A program made the position numbers and the translations under genes. A stretch of DNA of 6,382 bases from Dehalococcoidales bacterium (GTDB lineage: Bacteria; Chloroflexota; Dehalococcoidia; Dehalococcoidales; UBA5760), in NCBI GenBank assembly GCA_030640485.1, contig DAOWJG010000049.1:1-6382 (forward strand), read 5' to 3'. Numbering within the stretch: the stretch's first letter is position 1; each line of letters begins with the position of its first letter. The notes beneath the pieces are model-generated. The model saw nothing but the letters and a program-made list of their open reading frames with translations. It was not told the DNA's origin and searched no databases. This document shows positions 1 through 4,590 of the stretch, piece after piece.

Positions 1-440
1 ACAGTATAACTAATGGGCTGGCACGGGTGAGCTGGGCAGGTCGGCTTCAGATTCTCGGCCGTTACCCGCTTCTAGTGGTTGACGGTGCCCATAACCCCGA
101 TGCCGCCCGAAAGCTAAAGCAATCGCTAACCGAGTACTTTAGCTTTAACCGGGCTATTCTGATTATGGGGGCATCTTCGGATAAGAACATTACCGATGTA
201 GTCTCAGAACTAGTGCCCCTATTTAGTGAAATTATTGTTACCCGCTCCCGTCACCCCCGAGCTATGGACCCAGCCCAACTAGAAACGGTATTTAGCAAAC
301 ACGGAGTAAAAACACGTCTGCTAGAGAATGTTTCTGAGGCATTGTCGCTGGCAATGAGCATGGCGGAGACCAAAGACCTAATCTGTGTCACTGGTTCCCT
401 GTTTGTGGTCGCAGAGGCAATTGAGGCGGCAAATAGGTGA
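1..440 (+). CDS. folC: Folylpolyglutamate synthase / dihydrofolate synthase, C-terminal part
   Basis: This is the 3' end of a FolC-type Mur ligase, which adds glutamate to folates (and often joins dihydropteroate to glutamate) using ATP in the cytoplasm. The frame is open from base 3 to the TGA at 438-440, so the gene starts before the window. A GTG at 27 lies inside the conserved run and is not the start. Diagnostic features are the W-x-GRLQ segment just after it and the DGAHNP motif at 81-98, a hallmark of the FolC C-terminal domain, followed by an alpha/beta domain with a CVTGSLFVVAEA-type C-terminal strand-helix. About 145 residues are visible of a family length near 420-440. The downstream gene is on the opposite strand, so this is the last gene of its transcription unit. 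Confidence 0.93.
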   Translation, partial: SITNGLARVSWAGRLQILGRYPLLVVDGAHNPDAARKLKQSLTEYFSFNRAILIMGASSDKNITDVVSELVPLFSEIIVTRSRHPRAMDPAQLETVFSKHGVKTRLLENVSEALSLAMSMAETKDLICVTGSLFVVAEAIEAANR

Positions 441-546
441 GGTTACTTATCAGGAGAAGTCTAGATGTGATAGCGAAGGCAGCGCCTCTCGTAAAAGCTG
501 TCCTCTGGATACGAACAGATGTTGGGTATTGGTTTTTATCTGGGTC

Positions 547-810
547 TTAGGAAGTCAACTCGAATTGAGTCGTCCGAGCCTGGTCAGGTAACATACTGCC
601 CAGGATTCTCTCTAGTGCCATGGTATGGCTACAAAGGTCCCAGCTGGAGAAAAAGTGGCAGGAGCAGTGCCACTTCCCGTCTCTATATTCAGTGATGTAG
701 TTGTTATTCTCACCACGGAAATTTACTGATAGCTCAGAGAAGGTAATTCGGTCGGTCTCTTGAGCGTAGCGTTTGGCCTTTTCAATTTTCCCAATCAGAC
801 TCGACTGCAT
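547..810 (-). CDS. Stand-alone SWIM-type zinc-finger mini-protein (87 aa)
   Basis: This is a small protein with a SWIM zinc-finger signature (CxCx(n)CxH): C49, C51, C60 and H62, followed by an amphipathic helix (MALERIL). SWIM fingers usually sit inside larger proteins (SWI2/SNF2 helicases, MuDR transposases, MEKK1) and mediate DNA or protein contacts. Here the finger is essentially the whole C-terminal half, after a short N-terminal helix (residues 5-17) and a beta-rich stretch (22-48). The start is well supported: a very strong Shine-Dalgarno AGGAGGTG (complement of 815-822) sits 4 bases before the ATG at 810. The gene stands alone on the minus strand between two plus-strand units. It resembles hypothetical proteins I recall from Dehalococcoidia, but its function is unknown. 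A DNA-binding or regulatory role is only inferred. Confidence 0.8.
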   Translation of the reverse strand: MQSSLIGKIEKAKRYAQETDRITFSELSVNFRGENNNYITEYRDGKWHCSCHFFSSWDLCSHTMALERILGSMLPDQARTTQFELTS

Positions 811-846
811 AACGCACCTCCTTAAATGTAAGAAACACTAAGCCCA

Positions 847-875
847 ATTCTAAGCCAGTGCTTCTTCTTCTTTAA
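847..875 (-). promoter_or_regulatory. Candidate promoter of the SWIM mini-protein gene
   Basis: Read on the minus strand, TTAAAG (complement of 870-875) and TAGAAT (complement of 847-852) are separated by 17 bases. The -10 box matches TATAAT at 5 of 6 positions and the -35 box matches TTGACA at only 3 of 6. The predicted transcript would start about 30 bases before the gene's start codon. This is a pattern match only. Confidence 0.35.
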
Positions 876-1067
876 CCAGGATATGGTTATAAACTAAATA
901 CACATTGTTCACTGCTTACTCAAACCATTCCCTACTTCTCTAATTCTACTCCATTTTTGCCCCAAAGTCTAGGGGATATTTGAGTTTTTCGACCCAAAAA
1001 TCATGAGGAATTTTTAACCATCTCTTACCATAGGTGGACCCCATTATCTATATCCCCGGCTTCTAAT

Positions 1068-1097
1068 TTGCCTTTAAGAAGGCTATTACTGTAAAAT
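1068..1097 (+). promoter_or_regulatory. Candidate promoter of the fmdB-dtd unit
   Basis: TTGCCT (1068-1073) and TAAAAT (1092-1097) are 18 bases apart, a reasonable sigma-70 arrangement, with a predicted start about 25 bases before the fmdB ATG. The -35 box overlaps an interrupted palindrome, GCCTT-TAAG-AAGGC (1070-1083), which could be a small operator or chance. A purine-rich Shine-Dalgarno (GAGGTGAGG, 1117-1125) follows. Confidence 0.45.
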
Positions 1098-1128
1098 GTT
1101 TGTGTAAGTATTACTTGAGGTGAGGTAA

Positions 1129-1368
1129 ATGCCGATCTATGATTACGAGTGTAATCTCTGCCAATTCCGTTTTGAAAAAAGGCAGCGGTTTGATGAAGAA
1201 CCGATAGATACCTGTCCCAAATGTCAGGGGAATCTTCGCCGCGTCATTCATTCCACCCCGCTTCTTTTTAAGGGGAGTGGCTTTTATATTACCGATAGTC
1301 GCCAGAGCAGTGCCCCCAAGGGGGCTACCGGAAGAGAACCGGATAAGAAACATCACAAGGGGAAGTAG
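1129..1368 (+). CDS. FmdB-family zinc-ribbon protein
   Basis: This is a 79-aa protein of the FmdB/CxxC_CxxC_SSSS family. The N-terminal half is the typical zinc ribbon: MPIYDYEC start, C8-x2-C11, then C29-x2-C32, followed by the conserved GSGFYITD segment near residues 50-57. The C-terminal tail is charged and low in complexity (lysine- and histidine-rich). The family is named after a putative regulator of a formamidase/amidase operon, but its cellular role is not settled. Ribosome- or nucleic-acid-related roles are only guesses. The ATG is supported by GAGGTGA 5 bases upstream. The stop codon lies 2 bp before the dtd start, so the two genes are almost certainly co-transcribed. Confidence 0.9.
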   Translation: MPIYDYECNLCQFRFEKRQRFDEEPIDTCPKCQGNLRRVIHSTPLLFKGSGFYITDSRQSSAPKGATGREPDKKHHKGK

Positions 1369-1370
1369 GG

Positions 1371-1820
1371 GTGAAGGCACTCTTACAACGGGTCATCAGA
1401 GCCTCAGTTAGCATAGCTGGGGAGGTAGTAGGCAGGGTTGACCGAGGACTGGTGGTCTTTGTCGGAGTGGCTAGTGGTGATACTGAAAAGGATGCGCAAT
1501 ATCTGGCACAAAAGACCGCCAACCTGCGCATTTTTGCTGATGATGAGGGTAGATTTAACCTCTCCACCCTGAATGTTAGCGGTGAACTACTGGTGGTGAG
1601 CCAATTTACTCTCCTCGCTGACACCAAGAAAGGTCGCCGGCCCAGTTTTACTAGTGCCGCAGCGCCGGCCCAGGCTGAAGAATTATTTGAGAGGTTTATC
1701 ACTGCGGTTCGTAACACCGGGCTTAAGGTTGAAACCGGGCGCTTTCAGCAATATATGCAGGTAGAAATTCACAACGATGGCCCGGTCACCATACTACTGG
1801 ACAGCCGAGATAGATTTTAG
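1371..1820 (+). CDS. dtd: D-aminoacyl-tRNA deacylase (Dtd)
   Basis: Dtd hydrolyses D-aminoacyl-tRNA (and mischarged Gly-tRNA(Ala)) in the cytoplasm, a chiral proofreading step in translation. The protein is 149 aa, the normal family length, and begins MKALLQRV as is typical. Both signature motifs are intact: SQFTL at residues 77-81 and the Gly-cisPro motif NDGPVT at 135-140 (G137-P138), which enforces rejection of L-amino acids. The start is GTG, 2 bp after the fmdB stop codon, with an AGGGGA Shine-Dalgarno (1358-1363) inside the end of fmdB. Translational coupling to fmdB is likely. Nothing in the protein looks damaged. Confidence 0.96.
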   Translation: MKALLQRVIRASVSIAGEVVGRVDRGLVVFVGVASGDTEKDAQYLAQKTANLRIFADDEGRFNLSTLNVSGELLVVSQFTLLADTKKGRRPSFTSAAAPAQAEELFERFITAVRNTGLKVETGRFQQYMQVEIHNDGPVTILLDSRDRF

Positions 1821-1874
1821 AATGCTCCCACTATGGTAGAAAGCCCACCTTAGTGCCCGCCTGAGTATGATGAT

Positions 1875-1897
1875 GCTAATGGCGATTGGCATTAAGC
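1875..1897 (+). terminator. Weak hairpin after dtd, possible terminator
   Basis: GCTAATG (1875-1881) can pair with CATTAAGC (1890-1897) if one A is bulged, leaving an 8-base loop. A short ACTTTTGG follows instead of a clear T-tract. It lies about 55 bp after the dtd stop and before the regulator gene, which is where a terminator would be expected, but the stem is weak. Confidence 0.22.
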
Positions 1898-1915
1898 ACT
1901 TTTGGAAACTATTTG
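1886..1915 (+). promoter_or_regulatory. Candidate promoter of the Fur-family regulator
   Basis: TTGGCA (1886-1891, 5 of 6 to TTGACA) is followed after 18 bases by TATTTG (1910-1915, a weak -10). The predicted start near 1922 lies just before a TTGCA-type inverted repeat at 1929-1942. This fits a regulator that controls itself and starts translation at 1965 or 1980. It overlaps the weak hairpin at 1875-1897, and both cannot be judged by eye. Confidence 0.28.
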
Positions 1916-1928
1916 CATACACAAGGGG

Positions 1929-1942
1929 TTGCAATTAGGCAA
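1929..1942. promoter_or_regulatory. Candidate Fur-family operator (TTGCAATTAGGCAA)
   Basis: This is an inverted repeat with TTGC and GCAA half-sites around an A/T-rich centre. A further TTGCA lies at 1913-1917 and forms an inverted pair with TGCAA at 1930-1934. Fur-family proteins bind A/T-rich palindromes of about 15-19 bp, and TTGCA-like half-sites are known from some members (alphaproteobacterial Fur/Mur, from memory). Similar repeats precede the downstream operon at 2411-2436. Autoregulation is inferred. Confidence 0.35.
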
Positions 1943-1979
1943 AAACTATGGTAAGCTAAACCACGTGAAAGCCAGATGG

Positions 1980-2384
1980 ATGGGTCACAAACTGAGTGAT
2001 TTGGGTTATCGGCTGACGCCACAGCGCCTAATGATACTAAAGGCGGTGGAAGATGCGGATAGCCACATCAGTGCTGAAGAGATATATGCCCAGGTTCGTA
2101 CCCACTATCCCCAAATGAACATCTCCACGGTCTACCGGACGCTGGAGCTAGTGAAGGAGCTCGGTCTGGTAACCGAGACCGACATGGGTGACGGACGGGT
2201 GCGCTATCATTGCATGGGGAAAGGGCATCATCACCATCTCGTGTGTCAGAAGTGCGGGGAAATCATTGATATGGAGGAATCAGTCCTGGAACCTCTGTGG
2301 GCTGAGATTAAGCATAAATATAATTTCAAGGTTGACATGAAACACCTGGCTTTCTTCGGCCGGTGTCCAAGGTGTAAGGTATAA
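1980..2384 (+). CDS. Fur-family metal-dependent transcriptional regulator (Zur-like)
   Basis: This is a cytoplasmic, metal-sensing, dimeric repressor. The winged-helix domain has the standard GYRLTPQR opening and the recognition helix NISTVYRTLELV. The dimerisation/metal domain follows, with GHHHH, CQKCG and a C-terminal CPRC; the two CxxC pairs form the structural zinc site. The family's usual HHDH is HHHH here, as I recall from zinc-sensing members, so Zur is favoured over Fur but not proven. The start is uncertain. The frame is open back to a TTG at 1902, and GTG 1965 and ATG 1980 are alternatives, none with a good Shine-Dalgarno. I chose 1980 because it gives the usual short N-terminus and leaves the candidate operator at 1929-1942 untranslated. 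The metal-transport operon begins 63 bp downstream, its likely target. Confidence 0.9.
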   Translation: MGHKLSDLGYRLTPQRLMILKAVEDADSHISAEEIYAQVRTHYPQMNISTVYRTLELVKELGLVTETDMGDGRVRYHCMGKGHHHHLVCQKCGEIIDMEESVLEPLWAEIKHKYNFKVDMKHLAFFGRCPRCKV

Positions 2385-2406
2385 AAATTTTTGCTGCTTA
2401 GGGAAA

Positions 2407-2440
2407 CCAGTTGCAGTTGCATTAAATTGCATTAAACTGG
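2407..2440. repeat. TTGCA repeat cluster, candidate operator of the metal operon
   Basis: TTGCATTAAA occurs twice in perfect tandem (2417-2426 and 2427-2436). A third TTGCA lies at 2411-2415, and GTTGCA is itself duplicated (2410-2415, 2416-2421). The cluster is bracketed by the inverted arms CCAGTT (2407-2412) and AACTGG (2435-2440). The 10-bp period places the tandem copies on the same face of the helix. It sits 8 bp before the first gene of the operon and just after a Fur-family gene, so it is a good candidate for the binding site of that regulator. An RNA hairpin near the ribosome binding site is an alternative. I could not identify a clean -35/-10 pair around it. Confidence 0.5.
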
Positions 2441-2447
2441 GGGTATT

Positions 2448-2666
2448 ATGGGTAATGACGAAAGAGCAAAGCTCAGGACCATGCTGAATTATTGGATTGA
2501 GCATAATAGAGAGCATAGCCAGGAGTTTAGAGAGTGGGCAGATAGGGCAAGAGGATTCGGAGAGGCTGAGGTCGCTAAAGAGATGCTAAAGGCAGCTCAG
2601 GCGATAGATAAAGCCAGTAAGTCCCTATCCCAAGCCTTGAAGGGCTTAGAGAAGAAGGAGCTATGA
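2448..2666 (+). CDS. Small helical protein with HxxxH motif, first gene of the metal operon
   Basis: This is a 72-aa soluble protein with no signal peptide or membrane segment. It is predicted almost fully helical and highly charged: helix 1 about residues 4-36, helix 2 about 39-69. Conserved-looking features are W16-I-E-H19-N-R-E-H23 (an HxxxH that could bind a metal on one helix face) and W30. I believe similar short proteins (possibly the family called DUF8180) occur beside CooT and metal transporters in other anaerobes, but I cannot verify this. The ATG at 2448 is preceded by GGGGG (2439-2443), a weak Shine-Dalgarno that overlaps the repeat cluster. The stop is 1 bp before the CooT-like gene. 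A metal chaperone or transporter accessory role is inferred from context only. Confidence 0.8.
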   Translation: MGNDERAKLRTMLNYWIEHNREHSQEFREWADRARGFGEAEVAKEMLKAAQAIDKASKSLSQALKGLEKKEL

Positions 2667-2667
2667 G

Positions 2668-2880
2668 ATGTGTTTATCTAAAGCCTATATTGAGCGGAGC
2701 GGCAAGAGACAGTTGGTGATGGCAGAGATTGCCTCTATCAAAATTGAGGGTGGAAAACTCCGGTTAAGGACGCTCTTCGGGGAGCAGAAGGAAATAGGGG
2801 CCAATATCAGGGAGATTGATTTCCTGACCCATAGCATTACCCTGGAAAATCTAAAAGGATGTGATGTTTGTGATGACTAA
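2668..2880 (+). CDS. CooT-family (nickel-binding) small protein
   Basis: This is a 70-aa protein that begins MCLSKAYI and continues as a small beta-rich fold (IASIKIEGGKLRLRTLFGE, then IREIDFLTHSITLEN), matching the CooT family. In Rhodospirillum rubrum, CooT is a dimeric protein that binds one Ni(II) using Cys2, and Cys2 is present here. The R. rubrum protein is linked to nickel insertion into CO dehydrogenase; many family members occur without that enzyme and their role is open. An AAGGAG Shine-Dalgarno (2655-2660) lies 7 bases before the ATG. The C-terminus is unusual: it ends GCDVCDD, adding a C65-x2-C68 pair that I do not recall from typical CooT. The codons for this tail overlap the start of the next gene. 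It may bind metal or may only reflect the overlap. Confidence 0.85.
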   Translation: MCLSKAYIERSGKRQLVMAEIASIKIEGGKLRLRTLFGEQKEIGANIREIDFLTHSITLENLKGCDVCDD

Positions 2881-3730
2881 ACCTAGAATTCTAGCCGGCA
2901 TTATACTGGCACTGGGGCTTACTGCCACTTTAGTCCTTGGTGGTTGCTCACCGACAACCACCGCCAAACTCAGTGTGGTTACCAGCACTTCCCTTATTGC
3001 TCAAGTAGTAAAGCGGGTAGGAGGCGACGGGGTTGATGTCATCAACATCATCCCGCCAGCGCAGTGCCCAGGACACTTCGATATCAAACCGGGTGATATT
3101 CAGAAGCTGGCTGATGCTGAGCTTTTCCTCCTCCACGGCTGGCAGGGGGAGAAGTTTTCTCAGGACTTAATTACTTCAGCCAATAACACTGACCTTACCG
3201 TAGTCACGCTTGATATTCAAACTACCGAAAACCAAAACTGGATGGTACCAGCAGTTCAGATGGAAGCCGTTGATATTATTACCTCCGCCCTATGTCAGGT
3301 AGATAACGAAAACAGCGCCGCTTACCAGCAGTCGACCGCAGAATACAAGGACAAGATTTCAGCTAAAGAAGCGGAGATAAAAGCTAAGCTGGCTGGAGAA
3401 AACCTATCCAGCATCAATGTTATGTGTGCTGAGATGCAGGCTGGTTTTGTTAATTGGGTTGGGTTTAATATTACTACTACCTACGGCCGACCCGATTCAC
3501 TTACTCCTCAGGTTATGAGAGAGCTGGTGGACACAGGCAGAGAGGCAAGGGTAACCCTGATTATCGATAATTTGCAGAGCGGAAAGGATACCGGAAAGGC
3601 AATTGCTGAAGAGCTCGGCAGCACCAGAATAATACTCTCCAACTTCCCCGGTGGTTTTCCCGACACCGAGACCTGGGAAAAAGCGATAGCTAAAAATATT
3701 GAGCTGATACTAGCGGCGATAGCCCAGTAG
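2864..3730 (+). CDS. Metal ABC transporter substrate-binding lipoprotein, ZnuA/TroA-like, divergent
   Basis: This is the extracytoplasmic metal-binding component of the importer encoded with the next two genes. A lipoprotein signal peptide (KPR, hydrophobic core, lipobox LGGC) predicts lipidation at Cys28. The fold elements of cluster A-I proteins are recognisable: CPGHFDIKPGDIQKLADAEL (H71 equals the first ligand of ZnuA), the NWMVP segment near residue 125, the MCAEMQAGF segment at 187-195, and LIIDNLQ (D235). Two of the three usual His ligands are missing: N125 replaces the His before W, and C188, A189 or E190 occupy the third site. There is no His-rich loop. Starts at GTG 2861, ATG 2864, GTG 2870 and ATG 2873 are all possible. 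I chose 2864 for its distance from AAGGA (2855-2859). It overlaps the CooT-like gene. The metal is unknown. Confidence 0.88.
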   Translation: MFVMTKPRILAGIILALGLTATLVLGGCSPTTTAKLSVVTSTSLIAQVVKRVGGDGVDVINIIPPAQCPGHFDIKPGDIQKLADAELFLLHGWQGEKFSQDLITSANNTDLTVVTLDIQTTENQNWMVPAVQMEAVDIITSALCQVDNENSAAYQQSTAEYKDKISAKEAEIKAKLAGENLSSINVMCAEMQAGFVNWVGFNITTTYGRPDSLTPQVMRELVDTGREARVTLIIDNLQSGKDTGKAIAEELGSTRIILSNFPGGFPDTETWEKAIAKNIELILAAIAQ

Positions 3731-3758
3731 CGATATATCGGTCAGGAAAGGTTGTGCC

Positions 3759-4535
3759 ATGAACAGTATGGTCATAAATATCGAGAATGCGGTGGTCTCT
3801 TATCGGGAAGACGTTGCCCTCCGCGGCGTATCCCTTAAGGTAAAGTCGGGAGAGTTTGTAGGCATAGTTGGCCCCAACGGTGCCGGTAAGACCACCCTGC
3901 TGACGATAGTTAATGGGTTAGGCAAGCTACTAAGCGGACGGGTATGGGTATTGGGAGACTACCTCACTTCAGGTAACAGCCACTCCTTAAGAAAGAAGGT
4001 GGGCTATGTCGCCCAGATTCAGAACATAGACCCCAGGATGCCAATGAATGTTCGTGAGGTAACCATGATAGGACGCTACGGGCTTTTAGGCCTACTACGA
4101 AGACCAAGCAAGCACGACTGGAAAATTGTGGACGAGCTTCTGGAATTGGTGGGCATGACCAATCTTGCCCGGCGACCCATCGGTCATCTCTCCGGGGGTG
4201 AGCAACAACGCGTTGCCATCGCCCGCTGTCTTGCCCAGGAGCCACAAATATTTCTCCTTGATGAGCCTACCGCTTCCCTAGATTGGCGGGCAAAAATAGA
4301 TGTTTTGGAACTGGTGAAGTTGATTCACGATTCACGACACCTGACTACCCTGCTGGTAACCCATGACCTCGGCGCTCTGCCTATCGCCTGTAATCGGGTA
4401 GCACTGATGAAGGAGGGGCTTATCTGGGCTGAGGGGACTCCCGGGGAAGCGCTTACTGATGAGAAACTCAGCCAGTTATATGATATCCCCGCCTCAGTAG
4501 TTGAAGCGAGGCGGGAAGAAGCCATTTTAGTTTAG
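3759..4535 (+). CDS. Metal ABC transporter ATP-binding protein (ZnuC/TroB-like)
   Basis: This is the cytoplasmic ATPase that powers the importer. All ABC motifs are intact in 258 aa: Walker A GPNGAGKTT at residues 38-46, Q-loop Q86, signature LSGGEQQRV at 144-152, Walker B FLLDEP at 165-170 with the following SLD D-loop, and the switch histidine in VTHD (H202). The sequence and length fit the manganese/zinc subfamily. It starts 28 bp after the lipoprotein gene with AGGAAAGG (3744-3751) as Shine-Dalgarno. A second ATG at 3768 is possible but less well spaced. The stop TAG at 4533-4535 is part of a 7-bp direct repeat around the hairpin that follows. Confidence 0.94.
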   Translation: MNSMVINIENAVVSYREDVALRGVSLKVKSGEFVGIVGPNGAGKTTLLTIVNGLGKLLSGRVWVLGDYLTSGNSHSLRKKVGYVAQIQNIDPRMPMNVREVTMIGRYGLLGLLRRPSKHDWKIVDELLELVGMTNLARRPIGHLSGGEQQRVAIARCLAQEPQIFLLDEPTASLDWRAKIDVLELVKLIHDSRHLTTLLVTHDLGALPIACNRVALMKEGLIWAEGTPGEALTDEKLSQLYDIPASVVEARREEAILV

Positions 4536-4576
4536 CATTGCAGCAGAATAGCGTTTCGCTATTCTGCTCTAGCATT
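4533..4576. repeat. Perfect 12-bp hairpin flanked by a 7-bp direct repeat
   Basis: AGCAGAATAGCG (4542-4553) and CGCTATTCTGCT (4557-4568) form a perfect 12-bp stem with a TTT loop. TAGCATT occurs immediately outside on both sides (4533-4539 and 4570-4576), with 2 bp and 1 bp between repeat and stem. No T-tract follows, so a simple intrinsic terminator is unlikely. The element lies in the 55-bp gap between ATPase and permease genes and ends 22 bp before the permease start. It could stabilise or attenuate the operon mRNA, or be a tiny inserted palindrome with a target duplication. Confidence 0.75.
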
Positions 4577-4590
4577 AAGGAGTTCCCAGC

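Larger units (their letters stand above)
811..1128. other. Intergenic region between divergent genes, no coding content seen
   Basis: This stretch of about 320 bp separates the SWIM gene (-) from fmdB (+). It is A/T-rich for the window and I see no convincing ORF or RNA gene. It holds the Shine-Dalgarno and candidate promoter of the SWIM gene at its left end, and the candidate promoter and Shine-Dalgarno of fmdB at its right end. The middle contains only weak structure, such as CCCC at 960-963 and GGGG at 972-975, a 4-bp inverted repeat too short to interpret. Confidence 0.6.

Noticed and set aside
27..29. GTG as a start codon for the folC fragment
   Set aside because: The conserved FolC sequence continues upstream in frame to the window edge, so this is an internal valine.
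385..591. Plus-strand open frame across the end of folC
   Set aside because: It overlaps the certain 3' end of folC in another frame and shows no protein-like features.
1325..1717. Open reading frame of 130 codons on the minus strand
   Set aside because: It lies opposite dtd, has no family resemblance and no ribosome binding site, and dtd is unambiguous.
2411..2436. The TTGCA repeats as the beginning of a CRISPR array
   Set aside because: The repeats are 10 bp, directly adjacent, with no spacers and no cas genes nearby.
2280..2516. Minus-strand open frame across the regulator and operon start
   Set aside because: It is antisense to the Fur-family gene and crosses the repeat cluster; no recognisable domain.
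4325..4525. Minus-strand open frame opposite the ATPase C-terminus
   Set aside because: Shadow of a certain ABC ATPase gene; serine-rich and without any motif.
4542..4568. The hairpin as an intrinsic terminator
   Set aside because: No T-tract follows the stem, and the next gene of the same transporter begins 22 bp later.
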